From Anaerolineae bacterium (GTDB taxonomy: Bacteria > Chloroflexota > Anaerolineae > Aggregatilineales > J027), in contig JAIOHL010000157.1 in NCBI GenBank assembly GCA_019913005.1, forward strand, positions 1 through 64,000: a DNA stretch of 64,000 nucleotides, in the 5' to 3' direction. The notes under the pieces are model-generated. The model was not told where the DNA came from and searched no databases. It worked only from the letters and a program-made list of their open reading frames with translations. This document shows, one piece after another, positions 1 to 7,302 of this stretch (positions within the stretch are counted from its first letter, which is position 1; every line of letters begins with the position of its first letter). A program made the position numbers and the translations under genes.

Positions 1-209
1 GTTATGGGCCGCGCGGTATAGGCGATTGCACCTGCCAAACGCATAAAATCTAGCAACTCGGCGGCGACCTCCGGGCATTCATCTAGCAACGATTCTACTA
101 GGCGGGTTTCTGCCTCATCGGTTGCGCCAATGCTATAGGCAGGCAGCAATTCGCGGAGTGTATCGCACGCTGAATTTATGCTGTTGAGTCTGCTATCGTT
201 TGTATCCAT
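1..209 (-). CDS. anti-sigma factor, N-terminal part (cut by window edge)
   Basis: An open frame starts at the ATG at 209 and runs off the left edge. The visible 69 or so residues begin MDTNDSRLNS and contain the run LRELLPAYSIGATDEAET, typical of the N-terminal helical region of RskA-like anti-sigma factors, where the protein grips its ECF sigma factor. It lies 83 bases downstream of the sigma gene on the same strand, the usual order for an ECF sigma/anti-sigma pair. Membrane segment and extracytoplasmic domain, if present, are outside the window. No strong Shine-Dalgarno is visible, which would fit translation dependent on the upstream gene. The role is inferred mainly from position and composition. 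Confidence 0.72.
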   Translation of the reverse strand, partial: MDTNDSRLNSINSACDTLRELLPAYSIGATDEAETRLVESLLDECPEVAAELLDFMRLAGAIAYTARPI

Positions 210-266
210 CGCCAACTACATTACAACTTATCATATATAGAATACGTTTTTACTACTTCAATTAGA

Positions 267-290
267 TGTAAAACAAGTTGCGAATTTACA
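267..290. other. inverted repeat between sigma and anti-sigma genes
   Basis: TGTAAA at 267-272 and TTTACA at 285-290 are perfect 6-base arms separated by 12 bases, just past the sigma stop codon. It may form a weak hairpin between the two genes or be chance in AT-rich DNA. Confidence 0.25.
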
Positions 291-292
291 CA

Positions 293-859
293 TTATTCAT
301 TTGGTTGGCCTATGGCCTCCAACCACATCGTTCTTAATTTCTCCAAACCAAGCCTCAGTCGTGTTTTGACCGTGCCGAGCGGTAAATTAAGCTGTGCTGC
401 GATCTCACTGTGAGACATGCCCCCAAAAAACGCGAGTTCGATAGCCTCTGTTTGGTTCGACGGCAATTGTTGAATTAACGTTCGCAACAACATGGTGTCT
501 TGCTCATCTAATAGTCCATGTTTGCTACTCATATTCAACACATCTTCAATATCTATCGCTGACCATGATGGACGGCGCTGTTCTTTGCGAAGCCGATCAA
601 TGGCGGTGTAGCGAGTAACGGTCATGAGCCAATTGAGCAACTTGCCGCGTGTAGAATCCCAACTATCGGGTTGATCCCAGATTTTGAGGAATATATCTTG
701 GGTCACTTCTTCGGCGAAACCTGCGTTCTGCAATACGCGCATCGCCAATCCATAGACTAATCCGCCGAAGCGTTGATATAGCTCGGACAGGGCAGATTGA
801 TCGCGTAATTTGATGCGATTTATAAGGTCGGTTTCGTCAAACGCAGTGTTATCTGGCAT
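293..859 (-). CDS. ECF-family RNA polymerase sigma factor (SigK/RpoE-like)
   Basis: A 188-residue protein of normal length for an extracytoplasmic-function sigma factor. Region 2 is visible at about residues 20-95 (SALSELYQRFGGLVYGLAMRVL, then FAEEVTQDIFLKIWDQP and LLNWLMTVTRYTAIDRLRKE), which binds core polymerase and the -10 element. Region 4 is at about 130-180 (LPSNQTEAIELAFFGGMSHSEIAAQLNLPLGTVKTRL), a helix-turn-helix for the -35 element. There is no sigma region 1 or 3. It would direct transcription of a stress or envelope regulon and be held inactive by the anti-sigma factor encoded next. I could not identify an ECF-type autoregulatory promoter upstream. Confidence 0.95.
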   Translation of the reverse strand: MPDNTAFDETDLINRIKLRDQSALSELYQRFGGLVYGLAMRVLQNAGFAEEVTQDIFLKIWDQPDSWDSTRGKLLNWLMTVTRYTAIDRLRKEQRRPSWSAIDIEDVLNMSSKHGLLDEQDTMLLRTLIQQLPSNQTEAIELAFFGGMSHSEIAAQLNLPLGTVKTRLRLGLEKLRTMWLEAIGQPNE

Positions 860-979
860 ATGCTAATGAGTTACCATGAATGAATATGCTTAGTGTAGCA
901 TATCTGCCGCGACATTAAAATTTGATGAGTTTTCTCCCTCGAGAAATCTAATACCGCGTCGGGTAACGATAGCTATTAT

Positions 980-1053
980 AAATCCCCTATCTTCGAGGCT
1001 GAACAGGTTCTCCCCCCCACCCCTAGTCAGCTAATAGCGAGGATAGGGGAATT
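980..1053. repeat. long imperfect stem-loop in the 860-1177 gene-free gap
   Basis: The 318 bases between the sigma gene and the next gene hold no convincing small gene. Arms at 980-995 (AAATCCCCTATCTTCG) and 1038-1053 (CGAGGATAGGGGAATT) pair at 14 of 16 positions around a 42-base loop that includes a C-rich run. It is too far from any stop codon, and lacks a T-tract, to be an ordinary terminator. It may be part of an RNA leader, a small RNA, or a decayed repeat. No second copy was noticed in this window. Confidence 0.4.
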
Positions 1054-1177
1054 CTCTTTGAGAGATGCAAAAAGCAGATCAGCGGATGCCATCTGTTTAG
1101 GATAGACAACCGCCGTAAGTGAGGAAAAACGAAGAAGTTTTAATCGAGGGCTTACGAGATTTGCTCTCAATGAAAAA

Positions 1178-1498
1178 TTAGGTAATTTCAATCAACTCCC
1201 CGTCATCGCTCCGCATATAACGGCGGGGTTGGTCATCGTTTTTGTGCTTGGCTAGGGTCTCATTTTTACGTTTAATCGGGCTGCTGTTATTTTGCTGCCA
1301 ACCCTTCGCCAATTGAATCCCCATGCCCAAAAATAGGAATGGGATTGCCAGTGCAAATGCAACACCGAGAATGATAGGGTTGTCCCCAATGTAGGCAATA
1401 CCCTTTGAAACGGCGGTAAAAGCCAGCCAGCCAAGCGGCCACATCAGCCAGCTAAATTTCCACATGAAATGTCTTCTGCCATGACCCCACCACCACAT
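1178..1498 (-). CDS. small two-helix membrane protein of unknown function
   Basis: A 106-residue protein not recognised as a known family. It opens with a Trp/His-rich stretch (MWWWGHGRRHFMW), followed by two hydrophobic segments at about residues 14-35 and 41-64 (NPIILGVAFALAIPFLFLGMGIQL), then a polar, highly charged tail to the end (RKNETLAKHKNDDQPRRYMRSDDG). This predicts two membrane spans with a cytoplasmic C-terminal tail. It is monocistronic, with the sigma gene more than 300 bases downstream and a divergent acetyltransferase upstream. Coding status rests on the clean amphipathic layout; function is unknown. Confidence 0.7.
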   Translation of the reverse strand: MWWWGHGRRHFMWKFSWLMWPLGWLAFTAVSKGIAYIGDNPIILGVAFALAIPFLFLGMGIQLAKGWQQNNSSPIKRKNETLAKHKNDDQPRRYMRSDDGELIEIT

Positions 1499-1675
1499 GA
1501 TGTTTACTCCTGAACCGGATTTATCGTTGATGGTTTATTCTAGGACAATCTGCAAGGTCGAAATACCCCTCTTTTGGGGAGGGTTATATTCTTTATACGT
1601 AATTCATTCCCGAGGGTTGCGCTGGTCGGTAAAATTCGTTTGCCAATGTTACCGCATTTAAATAAGGAGTCGAGG

Positions 1676-2122
1676 ATGATTGAGATTCGGCCTGCATCGG
1701 CGGTGGAATTTTTAGCGATTTTTGAGCGTCTTAAAACCATCCCGATGCAGTGGGCAGATATTGACCCTGCACGATCATTGTTTCATGCGGCTTTTGATAG
1801 GGACAGCATCATCGGGTTTTCACGTTTTGAGCCGGATGAACACGGGGCACTTTTGGGGTCGCTGTATGTTGAGCCTGCCTATCGGAAAGCAGGGTTAGGG
1901 CAGGCCATTGTCGAATATATTGAGGAGTTAACCTGTCAGCGTGGTCTCATGCAGCTATTTGTGTTTAGCACCGAAGCAGGGGGCTTTTTTCAGCGTTTAG
2001 GGTTTGTGGAAACACCCGTCGAAGTGACGGTGCAAGCCATCCCACATTCCCCTCAAGTGGAATGGTATGTGCAGCATCCCCATTATCTGGCGGAAGAAGT
2101 GACCTATGTGAAGCACGTCTAG
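1676..2122 (+). CDS. GNAT-family N-acetyltransferase
   Basis: A 148-residue single-domain acetyltransferase. The acetyl-CoA pocket is seen in GALLGSLYVEPAYRKAGLGQAIVEYIEE, where YVEPAYRKAGLGQ matches the GNAT motif A (R/Q-x-x-G-x-G/A). FFQRLGFVET is the usual C-terminal FY-x-x-x-GF element. The start is placed at the ATG at 1676 because AAGGAG at 1664-1669 lies at correct spacing; the frame stays open 34 codons upstream but those residues do not look like this family. It ends back to back with the convergent ribbon-helix-helix gene. Substrate unknown. Confidence 0.9.
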   Translation: MIEIRPASAVEFLAIFERLKTIPMQWADIDPARSLFHAAFDRDSIIGFSRFEPDEHGALLGSLYVEPAYRKAGLGQAIVEYIEELTCQRGLMQLFVFSTEAGGFFQRLGFVETPVEVTVQAIPHSPQVEWYVQHPHYLAEEVTYVKHV

Positions 2123-2515
2123 TTATTTGATTTTATCCCCTAATGCTTCTTTGACGGCTTCGCTTGCTCGAAACACCCCTTTGACTTCAATTAAGTGAAT
2201 CGCAGCTTGGGCAAGTTCTGGCGGCACATTGCTATCAATAACCGCCATACCCACCACTTTGATGTCCAACTGCTCGCCGTTGGCAACAGTGGCCTCAAGC
2301 GACTTGCGACCATAACTCAAAAAACCGAGAGCATACGATTTGCGTGTGACCACCTGTCCAATATGCGTTTCATGCGTATTGAGCAAATTGCGGATGGCGG
2401 TCTTGATCAGATCGGTGCGAGTCGAATAGAACCCTTCTTCGACCAGCAAATCAATTTTCCCTAAGTCAACGACACTCAAATTGATGGTGATTTTTTCGGT
2501 TGTGTTTTCAGTCAT
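2123..2515 (-). CDS. ribbon-helix-helix (CopG-like) transcriptional regulator with C-terminal module
   Basis: A 130-residue protein. Residues about 8-48 (KITINLSVVDLGKIDLLVEEGFYSTRTDLIKTAIRNLL) match a CopG/Arc ribbon-helix-helix: a beta strand that reads the DNA major groove followed by two helices ending in a typical R-T-D-x-I-x-x-A-I signature. Residues 60-130 form a second module that is clearly related to the whole of the 90-residue protein encoded immediately upstream (shared pattern K-V-x-G-x-x-x-I-D-x-x-x-P-P-x-L). The two genes are separated by 2 bases and must be co-transcribed. Paired CATCC-N4-GGATG palindromes flank the operon promoter, so autorepression is likely. Ligand or partner is unknown. 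Confidence 0.85.
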   Translation of the reverse strand: MTENTTEKITINLSVVDLGKIDLLVEEGFYSTRTDLIKTAIRNLLNTHETHIGQVVTRKSYALGFLSYGRKSLEATVANGEQLDIKVVGMAVIDSNVPPELAQAAIHLIEVKGVFRASEAVKEALGDKIK

Positions 2516-2517
2516 GG

Positions 2518-2790
2518 TTATTGCTCCAAAATGAACCCAATGTGTTTGAGATGAGGGGTCAAGGCGGCTAATGCAGTTGGGCTGGCGATGATTGCTCCAT
2601 AAACCGTAAGACTGGATAGGGTCGTAGCTAACAGGTCGGGTGGGGCGCTGGCATCAATCGCAAGAATGCCAATGACCTTCATCGAGAGGACTTGACCCAG
2701 ACTGCGGTAGGCTTCCAATCGTTGGCGGCTGAGATAAATATAGCCGATGCTGTCGGGTACGCTGGGAAGTGCTTGTTCCATATTAACCAT
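2518..2790 (-). CDS. partner protein sharing the C-terminal module of the ribbon-helix-helix regulator
   Basis: A 90-residue protein without a DNA-binding segment. From about residue 15 to the end (GYIYLSRQRLEAYRSLGQVL..MKVIGILAIDASAPPDL..VYGAIIAS) it aligns along its length with residues 60-125 of the following regulator. It therefore looks like a stand-alone copy of that module. It is the first gene of the operon, so it is made in step with the regulator; heterodimerisation or sensing is a plausible role but is inference. ATG codons at 2790 and 2781 are both possible starts. I do not recognise the module as a named domain. Confidence 0.75.
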   Translation of the reverse strand: MVNMEQALPSVPDSIGYIYLSRQRLEAYRSLGQVLSMKVIGILAIDASAPPDLLATTLSSLTVYGAIIASPTALAALTPHLKHIGFILEQ

Positions 2791-2798
2791 CTCTTTGC

Positions 2799-2812
2799 CA
2801 TCCAGTGGGATG
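2799..2812. promoter_or_regulatory. operator-like palindrome O2 (CATCC-N4-GGATG)
   Basis: CATCC-AGTG-GGATG lies just upstream of the first start codon of the ribbon-helix-helix operon and downstream of its predicted transcription start. It is the same 5-4-5 palindrome as the one at 2853-2866. A repressor bound here would block initiation or elongation. Confidence 0.6.
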
Positions 2813-2823
2813 TTATATGGAAT

Positions 2824-2852
2824 ATAGTATCACGAGCAAAACATCCTGTCAA
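2824..2852 (-). promoter_or_regulatory. housekeeping-type promoter of the ribbon-helix-helix operon
   Basis: On the minus strand TTGACA (2852-2847) is a perfect -35 hexamer; after a 17-base spacer comes TACTAT (2829-2824) as -10. It lies at proper distance from the start codon at 2790. An additional GGATG half-site sits in the spacer immediately after the -35, and a full CATCC-N4-GGATG palindrome abuts the -35 on its upstream side. Confidence 0.7.
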
Positions 2853-2866
2853 CATCCATATGGATG
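2853..2866. promoter_or_regulatory. operator-like palindrome O1 (CATCC-N4-GGATG)
   Basis: CATCCATATGGATG is a perfect 14-base palindrome directly next to the -35 hexamer of the ribbon-helix-helix operon, 54 bases centre-to-centre from the second copy at 2799-2812. Together with the half-site at 2842-2846 it makes three GGATG boxes around one promoter. Confidence 0.6.
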
Positions 2867-2867
2867 G

Positions 2868-3722
2868 TTATTGACGATATTTTTGTATGATCGAAGCCAA
2901 TTTTGCATCAAGACTGATTAAGTAATCCTTGCCATACGGCCCATTTTCAAGCATATCTAATTGGTGAGACGGCAAATCCTGTGTGATTTCTTGGCAGTTG
3001 CAAGCCGCACCGAGCGCAATCGTGGCAACGGTGTCCACATCGCCCGTAAATGCAATACAGTCTTTCAGCAGTCGGCTCATACTATCATGTCGCACTACGA
3101 CTGTGATGGCGGCCTGCACACTCATCCATCCCTTTGATTTGACTTTACCCACATACGGTTTTGACCATGTATGGCTATTTGCTACATGCTGTTCCAAAAA
3201 TTGACCAAGTTCCACTTTTGGGCCGAGGTGGTAGATAAAATAGTGAGACATCAACGCCGCCGCCGTAGCTGCTTGGATGCCATCAGGTGTATTGTGAGTG
3301 ATGGCCGCTTGTATTTTGGATTTTTCAATGACTTCCGCGATAGTTTGGAAAACACCAATTGGGATGGCCCGCATAGCTGCACCACTTTTATCACTGTCGG
3401 GAATGATTTTTGCTAAGAATTCTGCCCCATCGTGTACCTGCTGCAAAAAAGCATAAAATGAACCTGCGTAACCTTCACGGGGATCACGTTTAAAGGCTTC
3501 GACAAAGCGGGTGGCAAGATTAAGGGGCGTCCATTCCAAACCAGAGGTGATGACCTCGGCGATTGCAATGCTCATCTGAGTGTCGTCGGTATAATGCCCC
3601 GGTAAAATATGATGTTTGGGATGCTTCACGTAATTTGATAGGTCATTTAAGCGTGTAATGTTGTCCGTCGCGTATTCAAAGCCTGCCCCATAAGCGTCAC
3701 CAACTGCGAGTTCTAGCATCAT
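2868..3722 (-). CDS. ADP-ribosylglycohydrolase family protein (DraG/ARH-like)
   Basis: A 284-residue protein of the expected length for ADP-ribosylglycohydrolases, which remove ADP-ribose from modified protein or small-molecule substrates using two metal ions. Near the N-terminus, LAVGDAYGAGFE and HILPGHYTDDTQMSIAIAEVI carry the conserved T-D-D-T-Q metal-binding motif. Near residue 230, AFTGDVDTVATIALGAACN matches the G-D-x-D-x-x-A metal site, with Val where Thr is commonest. Tandem ATG codons at 3722/3719 follow a GGGAG Shine-Dalgarno. Its 3' end stops right beside the operator at 2853. Which ADP-ribosyltransferase it opposes is unknown; none is visible here. Confidence 0.9.
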   Translation of the reverse strand: MMLELAVGDAYGAGFEYATDNITRLNDLSNYVKHPKHHILPGHYTDDTQMSIAIAEVITSGLEWTPLNLATRFVEAFKRDPREGYAGSFYAFLQQVHDGAEFLAKIIPDSDKSGAAMRAIPIGVFQTIAEVIEKSKIQAAITHNTPDGIQAATAAALMSHYFIYHLGPKVELGQFLEQHVANSHTWSKPYVGKVKSKGWMSVQAAITVVVRHDSMSRLLKDCIAFTGDVDTVATIALGAACNCQEITQDLPSHQLDMLENGPYGKDYLISLDAKLASIIQKYRQ

Positions 3723-3743
3723 AGGTTATTTCTCCCTGCCTGC

Positions 3744-3771
3744 TTGACAAGTCACAATAGATTTTTATAAG
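3744..3771 (+). promoter_or_regulatory. housekeeping-type promoter of the ABC transporter gene
   Basis: TTGACA at 3744-3749, a 16-base spacer and TATAAG at 3766-3771. Transcription would begin near 3778, leaving about 80 bases of leader before the ATG at 3859; the earlier in-frame ATG at 3784 would be almost leaderless, so the promoter supports the later start. Confidence 0.6.
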
Positions 3772-3858
3772 AAAATCGCTGAAATGGGAACATCAGCGGT
3801 GTATTGTCGTATTATGATTGTTGCGAATTCTATATTGGGTTCCCTGCAAAGGAGCGAA

Positions 3859-5817
3859 ATGGCCCAAAAGCAAGGCAAGGCGCTGACCCTGCCTTTTCTG
3901 CGTAACAAAGATGGTCAAACGGTCAGTATCACATGGCCTCTCATCAAACGGGTATTCACCTATGCCCGACCCTATCGCCGCCAAATTAGCGCGATGCTGG
4001 CGGTGATTTTGTTTACTACACTGGTTGGCTTGCTGCGCCCGCTGATTTTCCGCGATTTGATTGATGTTACCCTACCCGAAAAAGATTTGGGGCGACTGAA
4101 TCTGTTGGCTGTCGGATTGTTTTTCATTCCGCTGATGGGTGGTGCGCTCAAAATTTGGCAAAAGCGGCTGAGTTCGACGGTGGCAGAAGGTGTAACCTAC
4201 GATTTACGCATGGGCCTCTATAACCATCTGCAAAAAATGTCGCTGCGGTTTTATACCAACACCAAAACGGGCGAGTTGATGAGCCGCCTCAATAATGATG
4301 TCAAAGATGCCCAATCCGCCATCAGCAACACGATTGTGGATATTATTAGCCATCTAGTGCAGTTAATCGCAACATTGGTGGTCATGCTGGCCTTGGAATG
4401 GCGACTGACGGCACTGGGTATCTTGATTTTGCCGTTGCTCATCCCATTGGCAAAACGCTCTAGCACCATTCAACGCGACTTGGCCCGCGAATCTATGGAT
4501 GACAATGCCAAAATGAACGCCTTGATGCACGAGACGCTCAATATTGGCGGGGTGCTGTTGGTCAAACTTTTTGGACGGCGGCGCGAGGAAGTCAATCGTT
4601 TCGATCAACACGCGGGGATGGTGCGCGATATTGGGGTCAAACGTTCGGTGGCTTCGGTGCGTTTCTCAGTGGTGATGGGCCTGCTGGGGGCAATCGGCAC
4701 AGCGGTGGTCTATTGGGTTGGCGGTTACATGGTGCTAAAGGGCGTATTCACCATCGGCACGATTGTCGCCTTCAGTGCCTATCTGGGGCAGTTTTATAGC
4801 ACCTTGCAAAGCCTTTCCAATGCACCCATCAGTTTTGCGACCTCACTGGTCAGCTTTGAGCGTGTGTTTGAGGTCATTGATTTGCCGCTGGATATTGCCG
4901 AAAAGCCAGATGCCCTTGTTTTGGACAATGTACAAGGACATATTGAGTTTAAAAATGTGTCGTTTCAGTATGACACCGAGAAGGAAATCGGCCTGAGTTA
5001 TGTACGACGGCATGGACAGGTGCATCAAGTGGAAGCCGTGCTGTCGGGAAACCATGACGCGGTAGCCAAAGTTGATGCAATTGAAGAAGTCTCTGAACCC
5101 AGTGCCTATAGCCAAGCCCGGGTGCAAGCATTGGATGGAGTATCCTTCACCATTCAGTCAGGACAGTTAGTGGCATTGGTCGGGCCGAGTGGGGCAGGCA
5201 AAACCACTACCACCTATCTCGTCCCCCGTCTCTATGACCCCACCGCAGGCCGAATTCTATTGGATGGGCATGATCTACGGGATGTGTCTTTGGATTCGCT
5301 GGCGGAAAATGTGGGTATGGTGACGCAGGAAACCCACCTATTTCATGATACCATCCGCACCAATTTGCTCTACGCGCGGTTGGATGCCGCCCAAACCGAA
5401 ATCGAGGCAGCGTGTCGGGCGGCGAATATCCACGATTTTATTATGGGTCTACCCAATGGCTATGAAACCATTGTGGGGGAACGCGGCTATCGGCTGAGTG
5501 GGGGCGAAAAACAACGCCTCGCTATTGCCCGTGTCATTCTTAAAAATCCGCGTATCTTGGTGTTGGATGAGGCCACCAGCCACCTTGACAGCCAATCTGA
5601 GGCACTTATTCAAGACGCGCTCAAAACGGTCATGGCAGGGCGCACCAGCATTGTGATTGCCCATCGCCTCAGCACCATCCTTGCCGCCGACCTCATTTTG
5701 GTGATGGATCGTGGGCAGGTGGTTGAGCGTGGCACCCACAGGGAATTGCTGGCGCAAAATGGCCTCTATCGTCAGTTGTATGAAACCCAATTTAGCCGTG
5801 AGCTAGTGGGGCATTAG
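3859..5817 (+). CDS. ABC exporter half-transporter (fused membrane and ATPase domains)
   Basis: A 652-residue type IV ABC exporter subunit that would work as a dimer. The membrane domain covers roughly residues 30-340 (six predicted helices, first YRRQISAMLAVILFTTLVGLL). The ATPase domain follows with Walker A LVGPSGAGKTT, Q-loop VTQETHLFHDTI, signature LSGGEKQRLAIAR, Walker B ILVLDEATSHLD and the H-loop IAHRLSTI; all catalytic residues are present. Unusually, about 50 residues (EIGLSYVRRHGQVHQ.. to ..SQARV) are inserted between the A-loop strand (FKNVSFQYD) and ALDGVSF. The start at 3859 has AAAGGAG just upstream. There is no C39 peptidase domain. Substrate unknown; lipid or drug export is the family default. 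Confidence 0.93.
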   Translation: MAQKQGKALTLPFLRNKDGQTVSITWPLIKRVFTYARPYRRQISAMLAVILFTTLVGLLRPLIFRDLIDVTLPEKDLGRLNLLAVGLFFIPLMGGALKIWQKRLSSTVAEGVTYDLRMGLYNHLQKMSLRFYTNTKTGELMSRLNNDVKDAQSAISNTIVDIISHLVQLIATLVVMLALEWRLTALGILILPLLIPLAKRSSTIQRDLARESMDDNAKMNALMHETLNIGGVLLVKLFGRRREEVNRFDQHAGMVRDIGVKRSVASVRFSVVMGLLGAIGTAVVYWVGGYMVLKGVFTIGTIVAFSAYLGQFYSTLQSLSNAPISFATSLVSFERVFEVIDLPLDIAEKPDALVLDNVQGHIEFKNVSFQYDTEKEIGLSYVRRHGQVHQVEAVLSGNHDAVAKVDAIEEVSEPSAYSQARVQALDGVSFTIQSGQLVALVGPSGAGKTTTTYLVPRLYDPTAGRILLDGHDLRDVSLDSLAENVGMVTQETHLFHDTIRTNLLYARLDAAQTEIEAACRAANIHDFIMGLPNGYETIVGERGYRLSGGEKQRLAIARVILKNPRILVLDEATSHLDSQSEALIQDALKTVMAGRTSIVIAHRLSTILAADLILVMDRGQVVERGTHRELLAQNGLYRQLYETQFSRELVGH

Positions 5818-6186
5818 TTCGCCGACTAATTCCTCTACACGGTTGACGAGTTCACGCGGGAGAATCGGTTTTTGTAGATAAAGATCGGCTCCTGCATCAA
5901 GACTAGCCCGTTGGGTGTGCGAATCGCCCAGTGCCGAGAGCATCATGACGGGGGTGGTATGGGTATCGGGCCATGTACGCAGTTCGCGGCAAAGCTCGAT
6001 GCCATTCATCCCCGGCATCATCACATCTAAAATGAATAGGTCGGGTTTGATGTTGCGCATCAAATCTAAGGCATCTAGCGCATTGGTGGCCTTCCAAACA
6101 GTGAAGCCTTGACGCTTGAGCATCGTGCCAAAGATTTCTAAAAGCGATGGTTCATCATCTACTAACAAAATCTGCTTATCTGACAT
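5803..6186 (-). CDS. stand-alone response regulator receiver protein
   Basis: A 127-residue CheY-type protein with only a receiver domain. Acidic pair in ILLVDDEPS, phospho-acceptor Asp in DLFILDVMMPGMNG, conserved Thr/Ser in MMLSALGDS and the Lys in YLQKPI are all present. The start at 6186 is chosen because AGGAGG lies 9 bases upstream; the frame is open 27 codons further, but those residues are unlike a receiver domain. Its last 15 bases overlap the 3' end of the convergent ABC transporter gene. No kinase is adjacent, so its input and output partner are unknown. Confidence 0.92.
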   Translation of the reverse strand: MSDKQILLVDDEPSLLEIFGTMLKRQGFTVWKATNALDALDLMRNIKPDLFILDVMMPGMNGIELCRELRTWPDTHTTPVMMLSALGDSHTQRASLDAGADLYLQKPILPRELVNRVEELVGELMPH

Positions 6187-6312
6187 GCCGCCAGCCCTCC
6201 TGTACAGCGATGACATCCTCTGAGGCTGTTTAGTCTTGGGGATGTTACGGTTTGTTACAGTCCCCACCGATTTTTCATCATAAATGAATTTGCCATCATG
6301 CGACTAGGGACT

Positions 6313-7236
6313 TTAGGCGGATTTTATGACGGGTGGGCGTGATCCCTTGGTGGGGACAAGAATGGTGACGGCTTTTGGCAAGACTTGTATATCAATTTTA
6401 TTGAACTTGACCAGTTCCCCATCGCAGACCATTGGTTGGGGCGGGTCGGCGATAATCGAGGCTTTCCGTACCTGCCACTGCTGCAATGGGCCAGCGAGTT
6501 CCCCCAAAAAAACGGCTCCAGCGGCAGCAGACAAAACGGTTCGTAGATTGACCTCTTGAATGACTAACACATCTAGCAGACCATCACTGATGTCTATGGC
6601 ATGTGATAATTTGAGTTCACCGACTCCCACACTGCCAAAGGTTGTGACCATGCAGTTGATTCCATCAATTTCAATCTTTTCGCCATCTAATTCCAGATGA
6701 TAGTGGGTGGTAGGGAAATTACGTAGATTTTTAAGGGCGGCATTCACATAGGCGAAAATACCATTGCGATTTTTGGCTTCGCGGTCTGCTTCCTTGTTCA
6801 TTTCGGCTTCAAGGCCCATACCTAAATGAAAAAATGCTTGGTCGCCGACCATGCCCATATCAATCGCTTTGGGGGTGCTGCGACTGCTATCTAATAGGGA
6901 GATTGCCTGAGAAAAATCACGCGGGATGCCCAGTTCGATGGATAACACGTTGGCTGTACCGCCCGGTAGAATGAGTAAGGGAATTTGACTGTTCCGCAGG
7001 CCATTGGCGACCTCGCGCACCGTGCCATCGCCACCATAGGCCGCGACAGCATTTACCCCGGCTTCAACGGCGGCTTGGGCAAAACGATTGGCATCGCCAG
7101 ACTGCTTGGTGATAAACATTTCCCAGTCCACTTTGAGTGTATTCAGGGTATCATTTAACGTCTTTAAAAAAGGCTCATCGCGGCCTGCTGCTGGGTTGAC
7201 GATGATATGCACCTTTTGATAACGTGTAGAGGGCAT
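6313..7236 (-). CDS. diacylglycerol/sphingosine-type lipid kinase (YegS/DgkB family)
   Basis: A 307-residue cytosolic lipid kinase. The N-terminus VHIIVNPAAGRDE and the nucleotide loop VAAYGGDGTVREVANGL, followed by LLILPGGTANVLSIELGIP, are the diagnostic G-G-D-G-T and P-G-G-T-x-N motifs of the DAGK catalytic domain. C-terminal half contains the beta-sandwich with the conserved D-I-S-D-G-L-L-D-V-L-V element. It would phosphorylate diacylglycerol or a related lipid to the phosphate form. The ATG at 7236 is preferred; a GTG at 7254 lies too close to its AGGGA. It is divergent from an App1-like phosphatidate phosphatase gene 66 bases away, which would catalyse the reverse step. Confidence 0.92.
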   Translation of the reverse strand: MPSTRYQKVHIIVNPAAGRDEPFLKTLNDTLNTLKVDWEMFITKQSGDANRFAQAAVEAGVNAVAAYGGDGTVREVANGLRNSQIPLLILPGGTANVLSIELGIPRDFSQAISLLDSSRSTPKAIDMGMVGDQAFFHLGMGLEAEMNKEADREAKNRNGIFAYVNAALKNLRNFPTTHYHLELDGEKIEIDGINCMVTTFGSVGVGELKLSHAIDISDGLLDVLVIQEVNLRTVLSAAAGAVFLGELAGPLQQWQVRKASIIADPPQPMVCDGELVKFNKIDIQVLPKAVTILVPTKGSRPPVIKSA

Positions 7237-7302
7237 ATTTTGGCTTTTCCTCACTCCCTAGATTTGGATATGCTTTAGGGACATTATAACGCGGGAGATC
7301 GC

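Noticed and set aside
3784-3858. Upstream start for the ABC exporter
   Set aside because: The promoter at 3744-3771 would leave almost no leader, and the residues before 3859 are unlike the family; AAAGGAG favours 3859.
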